Assembly (NCBI GenBank): GCA_012517475.1
Contig: JAAYUV010000105.1
Coordinates: 36,043-100,042, forward strand
From: Peptococcaceae bacterium
Lineage (GTDB): Bacteria; Bacillota; Desulfitobacteriia; Desulfitobacteriales; Syntrophobotulaceae
Length of the DNA stretch: 64,000 bases
Direction: 5' to 3'
The notes under the pieces were generated by a model, which did not search any database, was not told the DNA's origin, and saw only the letters and a program-made list of their open reading frames with translations. The position numbers and the translations under genes were made by a program. This document shows, piece after piece, positions 36,262 through 44,008 of the stretch. Within the stretch, counting starts at the first letter, position 1. Every line of letters begins with the position of its first letter.

Positions 36262-36906
36262 ATGCTTTTTGGAAAAGGCGACTGCAGCTTTCACTATCGC
36301 AAATCCTGTCTGCAGAGAAGAATAAATATTCCTGCCAGGCAAGCATTTCTTATAGAGAATCAAGCATCTCGCGTAGCGAATCAAGCAGTCCCAGAGTCTA
36401 CGGGATCAGATCCTCAAACCAACAACGATTTACTGGAACAGTTCCAGGGGTTAGGGAAAAAAATACTGATTTCTCAGTTTATTTCTCAGTTGGCTTCTCA
36501 GTTGATTTCTCAGTTGATTTCCCAGTTGTTCAACCAACTATCCGGCAGGAACAGTCCGGTATCAGGAGATCCATCTTTAATAAACAGAACAAATTTTTCG
36601 TCAACAACAAATGTAACAGCCGGCAACGGCGTGGAAGTGACAGTTGATCCGGCCGGTAATGATCCTGAAACGAGAAAAAAAGATTGCACTGAAAGAGGAA
36701 TTGAACGCATCTTAATTAGGTTTCCGATTGGCAGGACAACAACTATAGGTTTCGAAAATGGTTTCTATACAGGGCTATGGGGAGGTTTCCAAGATGAAGA
36801 AGCAAAACTTACCAATGCTCAGCTCTACAACAATTCCGGGAAGGCAATAGGAACCCCTCAAGACATCACCGGTATTCCAATCAGTGAGATCACGTTTGTT
36901 GTCTGA
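36262..36906 (+). CDS. Family A protein with long N-terminal extension
   Basis: A 214-residue protein. Residues 1-65 are basic with two Cys; residues 70-93 are six tandem four-residue units (I-S-Q-L type) forming an amphipathic or membrane-active helix; then a Ser/Thr/Asn linker; residues 145-214 are a diverged copy of the small-protein family A domain (N-G-F-Y-T-G-L-W-G-G ... L-T-N-A-Q-L-Y ... I-P-I-S-E-I-T-F-V-V). It is the only multi-part member and may anchor or nucleate the others. Function unknown; sigma-K-like promoter and hairpin leader suggest late sporulation. Confidence 0.65.
   Translation: MLFGKGDCSFHYRKSCLQRRINIPARQAFLIENQASRVANQAVPESTGSDPQTNNDLLEQFQGLGKKILISQFISQLASQLISQLISQLFNQLSGRNSPVSGDPSLINRTNFSSTTNVTAGNGVEVTVDPAGNDPETRKKDCTERGIERILIRFPIGRTTTIGFENGFYTGLWGGFQDEEAKLTNAQLYNNSGKAIGTPQDITGIPISEITFVV
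36469..36528 (+). repeat. 12-bp tandem repeat coding I-S-Q-L
   Basis: Five head-to-tail copies of ATTTCTCAGTTG with a few substitutions, in frame, followed by a diverged sixth protein unit (F-N-Q-L). Copy number could vary by slippage. Confidence 0.8.
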
Positions 36907-36913
36907 CCACTCC

Positions 36914-36933
36914 GGGACAGGTTAGTCTGTCCC
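36914..36933 (+). terminator. Hairpin after family A gene 1
   Basis: GGGACAG-GTTAGT-CTGTCCC, a perfect 7-bp stem. The following bases are pyrimidine-rich but not a strong T-run. Confidence 0.5.
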
Positions 36934-37020
36934 ATCCTCTACTTATTCCAGAGTCTGTGTTGAATGATCTCTGTGCGTCTTATGGGCCGTAAGGCCATAA
37001 AACAAAAGGAGGTTACGCAG

Positions 37021-37263
37021 ATGGCATTATCCGGAGACGATGCTACCTCTGCAACTGTTGCAGGTTTGTTTGATGACTTTCCCATCGACAGAATAACCTC
37101 TGTTGGTGTTTCCAATGGATTCTGGTCGGGGGCATTTGGCGGAGTAAGTAACGGTGCAGCATTATTGACCACAGCCCAATTGTTTGATAATACTGGTACA
37201 GCCGTGGGTGTAGCCCAACTGGAAGTCCGTATTCCATTTAACTTGATCACTTTCGTGGTTTAA
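37021..37263 (+). CDS. Family A small protein, copy 2
   Basis: An 80-residue protein of the local family A: D-R-I-T-S-V-G-V, then N-G-F-W-S-G-A-F-G-G, A-Q-L-F-D-N-T-G-T-A-V-G and the end I-T-F-V-V. There is no signal peptide, Cys or charge cluster; the pattern suggests a compact beta-sheet fold. The ATG at 37021 follows AAAGGAGG; the frame runs back to 36964 without a site. The leader contains CTGTGCGT / ACGCAG and TATGGGCC / GGCCATA pairings that enclose the ribosome binding site. Function unknown. Confidence 0.65.
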   Translation: MALSGDDATSATVAGLFDDFPIDRITSVGVSNGFWSGAFGGVSNGAALLTTAQLFDNTGTAVGVAQLEVRIPFNLITFVV

Positions 37264-37316
37264 GTTGGAAGGACAGGCTCCCTATCCCTCATCCAAATTA
37301 TTCTAAAATAACAAGA

Positions 37317-37344
37317 ACCATTTCGGACAAGCTTTCATAGACTA
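37317..37344 (+). promoter_or_regulatory. Sigma-K-like promoter
   Basis: AC at 37317-37318, 17-base spacer, CATAGACTA at 37336-37344; shares ACCATTT-C-GGACAA with the promoter at 36118. Confidence 0.5.
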
Positions 37345-37377
37345 TAGTAACAAAATAATCTTGTTTCCTGAGAAACT

Positions 37378-37418
37378 CCTCTTTTAGACCTTTTATGGTC
37401 ATACCAATCTAAAGGAGG
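37378..37418 (+). promoter_or_regulatory. Leader helix sequestering the ribosome binding site
   Basis: CCTCTTTTAGA (37378-37388) pairs with TCTAAAGGAGG (37408-37418) over 11 bp with one G-U, fully covering GGAGG. The loop holds a small TGGT-CAT-ACCA hairpin. The same design is kept before the next gene. Confidence 0.6.
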
Positions 37419-37428
37419 CAGAATAATC

Positions 37429-37668
37429 ATGGCATTGCCAGGTACAAGTTTACCATCGATCATTACTGCGTTATTTGATTCGTTTCCCACTGGAAGAACC
37501 ACCTCCATCGGTGTACCAAATGGATTCTGGACTGGGGGATTTGGCGGAACTTCAGACGGAGTTGCCTTTTTAACCAATGCTCAGCTTTTTGACAATACCG
37601 GTACTGCAGTTGGAGCAGTTCAACTTGTTGTCAATATTCCGATTGCTCAAATCACTTACGTTGTTTAA
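37429..37668 (+). CDS. Family A small protein, copy 3
   Basis: A 79-residue protein nearly identical to the next gene: F-P-T-G-R-T-T-S-I-G-V-P-N-G-F-W-T-G-G-F-G-G, then G-V-A-F-L-T-N-A-Q-L-F and I-P-I-A-Q-I-T-Y-V-V at the end. Hydrophobic residues alternate, as in beta strands. Preceded by a sigma-K-like promoter and a sequestering leader helix and followed by a hairpin, so it is its own unit. Function unknown; a structural spore-surface role is inferred from context only. Confidence 0.7.
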   Translation: MALPGTSLPSIITALFDSFPTGRTTSIGVPNGFWTGGFGGTSDGVAFLTNAQLFDNTGTAVGAVQLVVNIPIAQITYVV

Positions 37669-37675
37669 TCAAATC

Positions 37676-37695
37676 GGGGCAGATTCTTCTGCCCC
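37676..37695 (+). terminator. Hairpin between family A copies 3 and 4
   Basis: GGGGCAG-ATTCTT-CTGCCCC, a perfect 7-bp stem directly after the stop codon, with no T-run behind it; partial read-through into copy 4 is likely because no separate promoter is evident there. Confidence 0.5.
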
Positions 37696-37713
37696 CCGCC
37701 AGAAATAAAATCT

Positions 37714-37756
37714 CCTCTTTTAGGCCCTTTGTGGTCATATCAATATCTAAAGGAGG
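37714..37756 (+). promoter_or_regulatory. Leader helix sequestering the ribosome binding site
   Basis: CCTCTTTTAG (37714-37723) pairs with CTAAAGGAGG (37747-37756), 10 bp with one G-U, around a loop with TGGTCATATCA. The arms and the loop core resemble the leader of copy 3 although the intervening bases have drifted. Confidence 0.6.
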
Positions 37757-37764
37757 AAATTATC

Positions 37765-38004
37765 ATGGCTCTGCCTGATGGCTCAAGCTCATGCCTTATC
37801 TCTGCTTTATTTGATTCCTTTCCGATTGGGAGACTTACTTCCATCGGTGTGCCAAACGGATTCTGGACTGGGGGGTATGGTTCATTCCGAGATGGTGTCG
37901 CCTTCCTGACGAATGCTCAGCTTTTTGACAATTCAGGTACTGCAGTCGGAGCAGTTCAACTTGTTGTTAATATTCCAATAGCTCAAATCACCTACGTTGT
38001 ATAA
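37765..38004 (+). CDS. Family A small protein, copy 4
   Basis: A 79-residue paralogue of copy 3 with the same core (N-G-F-W-T-G-G-Y-G) and identical last 20 or so residues. It differs mainly in the first 15 residues, where it has S-S-S-C-L-I-S. The ATG at 37765 lies nine bases after the sequestered AAAGGAGG. Copies 3 and 4 appear to be a recent tandem duplication that took the leader along. Confidence 0.7.
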   Translation: MALPDGSSSCLISALFDSFPIGRLTSIGVPNGFWTGGYGSFRDGVAFLTNAQLFDNSGTAVGAVQLVVNIPIAQITYVV

Positions 38005-38012
38005 CAATTTTC

Positions 38013-38047
38013 AAGGGGGCAGGTTCTTCTGTCCCCTTTCTATTTTT
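38013..38047 (+). terminator. Rho-independent terminator
   Basis: AAGGGGGCAG-GTTCTT-CTGTCCCCTTT hairpin followed by CTATTTTTCT, closing the family A run. Confidence 0.75.
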
Positions 38048-38079
38048 CTAACTCCCTGCTTCTCTTAAACACACCTGAA

Positions 38080-38110
38080 GGACATGCTGAATAAAATATA
38101 TAAGACAACC
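38080..38110. repeat. 31-bp direct repeat, copy 1
   Basis: A 31-base block beginning GGACATGCTGAATAA and ending TATATAAGACAACC recurs at 38848-38878 with one mismatch; an AACAC box precedes both. The role is unclear: it could be a promoter/operator block or a remnant of duplication. Confidence 0.6.
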
Positions 38111-38274
38111 TATGCGCTCTCTTAGCCTCTTAGAAACAAGGCAACAAAAGGAATGACAAGGATTATAGTTCAAAACTTTGGAAGTGATCCAAATATATCC
38201 ATCCCAGAACTGATTGTTATAACCAATTTCAGAGTTTCCGAGAAAGTTCTGCTTTATCAAGGAGGTGATATGCT

Positions 38275-38478
38275 ATGGGCGAAGACCTTCAATATCTAGT
38301 GGTCGAAACGGAGTTGGCCGTTATTATCCTATTGTTGTTAGTGTTTACCTTTTATAATAATGGGAATGAGAATGACAATGAAAACAGTAACAGTAATCCA
38401 AATAAGAGCACTAACCAGAATACTAATACGAACACTAACACGATTACCATTTTCCCCGGTCCTAAAGATAGATTATAG
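38275..38478 (+). CDS. Family B small membrane protein with Asn-rich tail, copy 1
   Basis: A 67-residue protein: V-V-E-T-E-L-A-V-I-I leading into one membrane helix (about residues 8-27), then an Asn/Glu/Thr-rich tail (N-T-N-T-N-T). The ATG follows AAGGAGGTGATATGCT. The E-L-A-x-I-I start recurs in three nearby proteins, defining family B. Such single-pass peptides with low-complexity tails are common among spore-coat or forespore-membrane proteins; function is not known here. Confidence 0.6.
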   Translation: MGEDLQYLVVETELAVIILLLLVFTFYNNGNENDNENSNSNPNKSTNQNTNTNTNTITIFPGPKDRL

Positions 38479-38532
38479 TGAATATCGGTCTCCTCAATTC
38501 CACATTCTCTCTTCATAATGGAGGTGACAATT

Positions 38533-38739
38533 TTGGGCGTAATCATGGGAGAGCTGGCTATTATTATATTCTTATTGTTAGGTATCATCTACAATGAGTA
38601 TGAAAAGAATCAAGAGAATGACGAAAACACAGGGAATGACCAGAACAAAGATAACAAAAATAACAAAGATAACAAAGATAACAAAGATAACAAAGATAAC
38701 AAAGAGAATAAAGAGAATGGGCAGAATAAAATATGGTAA
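38533..38739 (+). CDS. Family B small membrane protein with Lys/Asn/Asp repeats, copy 2
   Basis: A 68-residue protein: G-E-L-A-I-I-I-F-L-L-L-G-I-I membrane helix, then a tail of N-K-D triplets and the end G-Q-N-K-I-W. The TTG at 38533 lies eight bases after GGAGG; the frame can also start at ATG 38545. The end -I-W is shared in type with copy 4 (S-I-W). The tail is encoded by a 9-bp tandem repeat. Confidence 0.55.
   Translation: MGVIMGELAIIIFLLLGIIYNEYEKNQENDENTGNDQNKDNKNNKDNKDNKDNKDNKENKENGQNKIW
38644..38715 (+). repeat. 9-bp tandem repeat coding N-K-D
   Basis: Eight units of AACAAAGAT, with changes in the second, seventh and eighth units. All are in frame, so copy-number change would lengthen or shorten the tail without breaking the protein. 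Confidence 0.85.
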
Positions 38740-38847
38740 TGAAAGTTGGCCTTGGTGTAGATGCCTGGGCCTTTCTCATCGTGTCTAGCGGAAAATGCAG
38801 GATTACATCCAAAGGTATCATTTCCTATTCTTCCATGAACACCCCGT

Positions 38848-38878
38848 GGACATGCTGAATAAGATATATAAGACAACC
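38848..38878. repeat. 31-bp direct repeat, copy 2
   Basis: Second copy of the block at 38080-38110, 34 bases before the start chosen for the third family B gene, as the first copy is 165 bases before the first one. Confidence 0.6.
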
Positions 38879-38911
38879 CCCAATGACTTTCTTAAAGGGC
38901 GTGAAACGAAT

Positions 38912-39154
38912 ATGGCCGAAGATGATAAAACTTGTCAGAAGAAAGTGTTCAAAGAACAATTGGCGGTTATGAAAGATAAAAAGATCGAAATTGAGTTGTT
39001 TATCATTATCGTATTACTGTTCGCCTTGATTATTAAAGAATATAATAAAAAAAATAACGGCAATACCAATAGTAGCAGCAATACCAATAGAAATAGCAAT
39101 ACAAATAACAACATTAATACGATTACGATAAATATAATAAAGAATCCATATTAA
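38912..39154 (+). CDS. Family B-like membrane protein, copy 3
   Basis: An 80-residue protein from the ATG at 38912 (weak site AAAGGGCG); the frame extends back to 38795. A charged N-terminal part (C-Q-K-K-V-F-K-E-Q) precedes K-I-E-I-E-L-F-I-I-I-V-L-L-F, one membrane helix, then an Asn/Ser/Thr-rich tail ending in T-I-N-I-I-K-N-P-Y. It matches the family B plan with a longer cytoplasmic lead. Function unknown. Confidence 0.5.
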   Translation: MAEDDKTCQKKVFKEQLAVMKDKKIEIELFIIIVLLFALIIKEYNKKNNGNTNSSSNTNRNSNTNNNINTITINIIKNPY

Positions 39155-39215
39155 GCCAAGTGATTTGCTTTGGGCTTTTGCTGTTTCTATCTCTGAATGC
39201 AGGTAATCTTCTTTG

Positions 39216-40694
39216 TTAGAAAAACAGCCCTTCCACCCAACCATAAAGGCTTAGTAAACTAATGAGCAACCCAATGGGAATAACCATAATGGTTATTTTC
39301 AAATAATCCGCCCAAGTGACCCTAATTTGGTTTTCTCTTAGTATGAACATCCAAATGAGGGTTGCCAAAGTCCCTATCGGCGTAATCAATGAGCCAATGT
39401 CCGACCCAATAATGCTGGCCAGATAGGAAATTTGCAGCGTGGGCGTATTCAGTCCCATTTCTGTAAGAGTAAAGGTCCCGATCATGACCGATGGAAGATT
39501 ATTGAATAAATTGGACATCACCGTAAGCAATCCGCCGCTGATTATACTGGCATTCAAATAGTTGGCTGATACAAGCTCTCGAAGGAGTCCAACGAGCAGG
39601 GTGGTTAAACCGATATTATGCAGGGCGTAAACAACGACATAAATACTGAAGGCAAATAAAATGATATGCCAAGGCGTTTTCATCACAATATCGTACGGTC
39701 CCACCCCTTTCTGGTACCATCTATACCCAATTAACAATAGGGCGCCGGAGGTACCAATCCACTCGGTAGGGATGCCATAGCTTGCGCCTATAAACAGACT
39801 GGCTCTAATCAGAATGATAAGAGTGATGCACACTTTGAACATGAACATGTCTATCTCAATCGGATGATTGGCCTTATCGGCTATGGAATGATAAAGAGGA
39901 TTGGGAGGCTCGGGATGTCCAACATGGCTACCATGTATAGGATGGCGGGGAGGGTGAGCATGGCGAGGAGGTTGAGCATGATGAGGAGGTCGAGGAGAAC
40001 CGGGATGGTGAGGAATGGAGACGGAGAATTTTCCGTCAACATAGGATACCGGAAGAATGGGAATTCTTTTCGGAATATCCATATAAAAATAGAAGTACAG
40101 GAGTAAGGTAATAACCGTGATCCCTATCATTGAGGGAACGAACATCATGACAACATAAGAATTCAAGTCCAAGCCGACAATTTTCAGAGAGATCAGGTTA
40201 GCCAGGTTACTGACAGCAATCGGTGCACTAGAGGCGGTAGCAACCAATGCTCCTGAAAGAAGATAAGGAAATTGTTCATGATGCTTCAGTCTCAGAAGTG
40301 TCACAATCTCAATAATAATCGGGGTAGAAATGAGTATGCTTCCATCATTGTTAAAAAACATGGTCATAAGGAAGCAGAGCAAAATAATATACCAAAAGAG
40401 CAAAATACCTGAACCATTGGCTCGGTTCACCAGGTTTAAGGCAGCATAACGAAAAAAACCGATACTGCCAAGAACAATGGACATTACGATAGTGGAAAGA
40501 ATAGTAATAGAAGCCCCGCTTACAATCCCTAGCATTTTGAATATATCGCTTAGAGGAACAATTCCTGCAAGGAAAATCAAGATAGCGCTGATGGTAGTAG
40601 GGATGGATTCATTAATCCCGCGGGGCTTCCAAATAAGAAATAAAACCATAAGGGAAAAAACAGTTAACGCGTATATGACTGAGAAGTCAAACAT
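39216..40694 (-). CDS. ArsB/NhaD-superfamily membrane carrier with His/Pro-rich loop
   Basis: A 492-residue ion-transporter-superfamily protein with about eleven membrane helices. The fold resembles arsenical-pump ArsB and anion/proton carriers (F-F-N-N-D-G-S-I-L-I near residue 115; N-L-F-N-N-L-P-S near residue 400, the two pseudo-symmetric half motifs). Between helices 6 and 7 (about residues 228-268) sits an insertion rich in H and P, with repeats like P-P-R-H-A-H and about 14 histidines, unusual for the family and suggesting metal binding. No arsR or arsC is adjacent. It overlaps the start of a small membrane gene by 31 bases. Confidence 0.75.
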   Translation of the reverse strand: MFDFSVIYALTVFSLMVLFLIWKPRGINESIPTTISAILIFLAGIVPLSDIFKMLGIVSGASITILSTIVMSIVLGSIGFFRYAALNLVNRANGSGILLFWYIILLCFLMTMFFNNDGSILISTPIIIEIVTLLRLKHHEQFPYLLSGALVATASSAPIAVSNLANLISLKIVGLDLNSYVVMMFVPSMIGITVITLLLYFYFYMDIPKRIPILPVSYVDGKFSVSIPHHPGSPRPPHHAQPPRHAHPPRHPIHGSHVGHPEPPNPLYHSIADKANHPIEIDMFMFKVCITLIILIRASLFIGASYGIPTEWIGTSGALLLIGYRWYQKGVGPYDIVMKTPWHIILFAFSIYVVVYALHNIGLTTLLVGLLRELVSANYLNASIISGGLLTVMSNLFNNLPSVMIGTFTLTEMGLNTPTLQISYLASIIGSDIGSLITPIGTLATLIWMFILRENQIRVTWADYLKITIMVIPIGLLISLLSLYGWVEGLFF

Positions 40695-40834
40695 CCGGTC
40701 ACCTCACCGTCTAAAGAAGAATCCTTCGAATATAGGATTTCTTCTTTCTGGTAGATGGAATATTGAGGAACAGGAGGTTTTAACAGCCAATAAAGAAAGC
40801 AACCGCTAATGATCAGTAAAGAGCTCATTAACAT
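40664..40834 (-). CDS. Small membrane protein upstream of the carrier
   Basis: A 56-residue protein with a very good site (AAAGGAGGAGAGC) before its ATG. Residues 4-18 are a hydrophobic helix (L-L-I-I-S-G-C-F-L-Y-W-L-L), followed by a polar tail. It overlaps the carrier gene by 31 bases, so the two are translationally coupled; it may be an accessory subunit. No family recognised. Confidence 0.6.
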   Translation of the reverse strand: MLMSSLLIISGCFLYWLLKPPVPQYSIYQKEEILYSKDSSLDGEVTGCLTSQSYTR

Positions 40835-41290
40835 TTTTAGCTCTCCTCCTTTACTAAATAGTTAAAAACAAACAAATTATTTTTGGCATTTGTTAGAACA
40901 AACGAAATAGTATTCACGAAAAACTTTATAAGCATTGGGCTATTCTTAACGCTTGGGGTATAAAAACTGAGATCCCTTCAAACTCGATATCAAAGACTTA
41001 TTTTAAGTTTTCTCCGCTTTTTAAGGTTAATAAGAAGGTGTTCCCATTTGTCAAGAAAATCTCTCTGTTATTAACGGTATTTTCCATTTTTGGAAATTGG
41101 TTTTGAAGATTACTTTATAGTATGAATTTTGAGACCTATTGGTGCATTTCAGTGACCAGATATACACAAACGAAACTCTTCTCGTATTGCTTTCAGCAAA
41201 TACGTTATATAACTAGGCTGGAACCACAAGGTAAAAGGGACGCAGCAAAACTAAAGTTTTGTTACGTCCCCATAGGCTCGTCAGGTGAAA
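40835..41290. other. Gene-free stretch
   Basis: About 450 bases, AT-rich. It should hold the promoter of the small membrane gene and carrier (minus strand). The only clear element is the hairpin at 41237-41275 that ends the homospermidine synthase-like gene. Confidence 0.55.
41237..41275 (-). terminator. Terminator of the homospermidine synthase-like gene
   Basis: On the minus strand GGGGACGTAACAAAAC and GTTTTGCTGCGTCCC pair over about 15 positions, followed by TTTTACC. It begins 16 bases past the stop codon. Confidence 0.7.
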
Positions 41291-42559
41291 TTAAGATGCA
41301 TGTTGACATTTTCTTCGCAGGAGGCTTCCTTCGGAAGCATTGTTTTCTCCTATAATAAAATTATTCATATAATAACTGAGATATTTTCCATATTTGGTAT
41401 CTGTTTTTAGCAAGAGCTCGTCCACGTAATAAATTCCTTGCGGAAGATTATCTAACAGTAACGCGGAAATTGCGCCATATATTCCACAGGCCACCTGGAA
41501 ATAAGTTGCATTGACTTTGTATTTGTCAAAGATATCCTTATTGCCCAAAACATTGTACATATACTTTTCTTTATTCTCATAAACAAGAAGCACCCCAACT
41601 AAATCCTCACCTTCAAGCTCTTCTTGGGCAGGGTCAAGCACCTCCATATCCCAGTCCCACAGGTCATCAATATGATCCAGGTTTGCCCGTATTAAGTTTG
41701 AAGTATGATCGTTTATTTTGTAGATAAAGCCCGTTTCCATATCAAATAAATTACCAAGTGTAATGACTTCTTCATGTGGCATCAGGCAGCCGGTAAAACT
41801 TCTTTCTCCCAACGATACCTTAAACTCGAAATCATATACATTCTCGTATAGAAAGAGCGGATTTCGATGTCTTAGAAACATTGGATAACTCAATATTGCT
41901 TCATCCAGAAAACATTCCGGAGACCAGGTGGTATAAATTGTTTGATGGTCAGCCAAAGACTTGTCGGCAAAAAAGGAATTATCATGTTCAACGATATAAC
42001 ACCCAAGTGGTTTTATATCAGGACTTTTCTGTATGAGTTCTAACGTCATCCATTGCACAACTCCCGGATTCATTCCTGAACCTAATATTGCCGTTATATT
42101 TCTAAAATCTTGTTTATTCTTCTCAATTATTTTATACCTTTCGATTAAGCCGAAGCCATTAAAGGATTCGTCTTCATCTACCAAAGTACTTTCAAATGCA
42201 GTGTTGATATAATTAATATTTAGGTCATTGCAAATCCTTAACGTATCGACAGTATCTGCCCATGAGCAATCAATGACAAGGGTTGTTTGAGTATTTTGAA
42301 GATGCTCCTTAAACATAGAAGTGTTATTAATGTCAAAATGATACGTGCATAGATTATTTCTTAAATTAGGAAACAACTCCTGATAATAATCCAGATTTTT
42401 TTGTTTATCGTCTACTAAGTGAAACATCGTGTTGACAATAACAGGATGAATGGGATCATTTTTATCCACAGCAGATTTATTTAAAATAGATAATATAGCC
42501 TTCGCCACCCCTCCGGCACTTCCAAGGACAGAAAAGTTTTTAGAGTATCTTTTATTCAT
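41291..42559 (-). CDS. Homospermidine synthase-like (saccharopine dehydrogenase fold) protein
   Basis: A 422-residue NAD(P)-dependent enzyme. The Rossmann start is G-S-A-G-G-V-A-K-A near residue 13; G-M-N-P-G-V-V near residue 160, V-E-H-D-N near residue 184 and a T-T-W-S-P-E-C-F segment follow, matching homospermidine synthase motifs. These enzymes join aminobutyl groups to make homospermidine. It is somewhat shorter than usual (about 480). Adjacent spermidine-synthase-like genes support a polyamine role. A carboxy(nor)spermidine dehydrogenase is an alternative. The start at 42559 follows GAGGGTG. Confidence 0.68.
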   Translation of the reverse strand: MNKRYSKNFSVLGSAGGVAKAILSILNKSAVDKNDPIHPVIVNTMFHLVDDKQKNLDYYQELFPNLRNNLCTYHFDINNTSMFKEHLQNTQTTLVIDCSWADTVDTLRICNDLNINYINTAFESTLVDEDESFNGFGLIERYKIIEKNKQDFRNITAILGSGMNPGVVQWMTLELIQKSPDIKPLGCYIVEHDNSFFADKSLADHQTIYTTWSPECFLDEAILSYPMFLRHRNPLFLYENVYDFEFKVSLGERSFTGCLMPHEEVITLGNLFDMETGFIYKINDHTSNLIRANLDHIDDLWDWDMEVLDPAQEELEGEDLVGVLLVYENKEKYMYNVLGNKDIFDKYKVNATYFQVACGIYGAISALLLDNLPQGIYYVDELLLKTDTKYGKYLSYYMNNFIIGENNASEGSLLRRKCQHAS

Positions 42560-42650
42560 TTTATTCACCCTCAATTCTAAGCTAGTACTTTATCCTATGA
42601 AAAAAGTCCTCTAAGTGTGTGGATAAGCTTATATAAAATAAGATTACGAG

Positions 42651-43017
42651 CTAGCCTTCCCGGGCTCCTTCCACATCATCTACAAGAAGGTTATTGCAAT
42701 CCGTTTGGACGTTTTTGCTGTTCCAGTCTCCTGATAAATAATAAGGGATGCGCAGCATATCTTGTAATCGATCCTCATTCAGATAACGGGTTGAAACCTT
42801 AATTTGAATATCGCTCGCAAAAAGGATCTTAGTTGCTGCAAGACAGAATCCCCAGTCTTGTCCCCATTTAACGATAAAGTCAAGATGATAGGGCAAAGTA
42901 TGAAAACCGGCTGCCCTGAGAGTAGCCTGGACAGCCCAAAAGTAAGCAGGCATTTCAGAGGCAACGGAGCAGGCAACAGTGATAACACCTCCCGGTTCCA
43001 AATGTTCCTTTACCTAA
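42651..43017 (-). pseudogene. Spermidine synthase-like gene, C-terminal remnant
   Basis: About 116 residues matching the last third of a SpeE-like protein: L-E-P-G-G-V-I-T, Y-F-W-A-V-Q-A-T-L-R-A-A-G-F and W-G-F-C-L-A-A. An in-frame stop lies just upstream near 43016, and the SAM-binding half is absent. It is probably left from a second aminopropyltransferase gene between the intact speE-like and homospermidine synthase-like genes. Confidence 0.7.
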
Positions 43018-43126
43018 AGTAATACGCTTTTATGGTATGTGAGTTATGGATTTCTGTGATAATTCTGGTAAAAAACTCGGCTTTGGCAAGTAGAAACCGC
43101 ATCATTGTGCGGTTTCGGGGTTGAAA

Positions 43127-44008
43127 CTATTCAATATCTAATTCTCTGATCAGATAATTTGGCAAGTGAAAACATGAAATAAATATTTTCCGGTTTATAT
43201 ATTGCGTATTTTCACACTTCAAGCGCGAAAGATCGACAACGATAGGGTCCCATTTTTTAGAGGCTAGTGTAAAGCTCCATATGCCGCCGGGAAAAGATGG
43301 TATGGTTGCTAAATAGACACAGACGATAGGGAAAATTCTCCTCAAAAGATTCACTGTATTTTTCAAAATATCTAAATAAAAATAAGGTGACCCCGATTGA
43401 CAAACCATCAGACCATCATCTTTTAAACCAGTATAGATATTTTTGTAGAATATTTCTTTGTATAAATCTATTGACGGACCATAAGGATCCGATCTGTCAA
43501 GAAGTAAAACGTCATAAGCTCCTTTCTGTTCCTTGATCCACTCCGTACCATCTTGATAAATAAGTTTTGCGCGTTTGTCTTCCTTTCCTATCTCAGATTT
43601 TGATAACCACATATTACTTACTTCTACTACCCTTTTATCAATTTCCACAGTATCCACTTCTTCAACAGAATCATATTTTATTGCTTCTCGGGCTGCCCCG
43701 CAATTACCGCCTCCAATTATTGCAACCTTTCTGGGGTTGGGGTGTATCGTTAAGGGAACATGAACAAGCATTTCATTATAAATAAAACCGTCTTTTGTTG
43801 TATATTGGGGGATACCGTCGAGGACCAGCATTTTCCCAAACCCGGTGCTTGCAGCAATGCTTATTTCCTGGTATTTTGACTTTTCATAGTGCATTAATTC
43901 CTCTACTTTATAACCGAGCTCAAATCCTTTTTCAGGTATATCATCCCACAGCCATAAATCCTCGTCATCATTCTTTTCATAGCCGGTTAAAGAATACCGT
44001 TTAACCAA
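43127..44008 (-). CDS. speE: Spermidine synthase-like aminopropyltransferase
   Basis: A 293-residue SpeE-family protein. The SAM loop I-I-G-G-G-N-C-G-A-A (residues 100-109) differs from the usual G-G-G-D-G-G: the Asp is Asn, and a Cys follows. The catalytic-loop segment D-R-S-D-P-Y-G-P-S near residue 170 keeps the second aspartate (canonical D-S-T-D-P). V-E-I-D near residue 123 binds the cosubstrate. It should transfer an aminopropyl group to putrescine or a longer amine. Changes in the SAM loop make a divergent substrate possible. Confidence 0.8.
   Translation of the reverse strand: MVKRYSLTGYEKNDDEDLWLWDDIPEKGFELGYKVEELMHYEKSKYQEISIAASTGFGKMLVLDGIPQYTTKDGFIYNEMLVHVPLTIHPNPRKVAIIGGGNCGAAREAIKYDSVEEVDTVEIDKRVVEVSNMWLSKSEIGKEDKRAKLIYQDGTEWIKEQKGAYDVLLLDRSDPYGPSIDLYKEIFYKNIYTGLKDDGLMVCQSGSPYFYLDILKNTVNLLRRIFPIVCVYLATIPSFPGGIWSFTLASKKWDPIVVDLSRLKCENTQYINRKIFISCFHLPNYLIRELDIE

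Noticed and set aside
36469..38715. CRISPR array
   Set aside because: The repeats are 9 and 12 bp, contiguous and in frame with proteins; no spacers.
39864..40106. An 80-codon Met/Arg-rich frame opposite the carrier gene
   Set aside because: It is the antisense of the His/Pro-rich loop and has no start signals.
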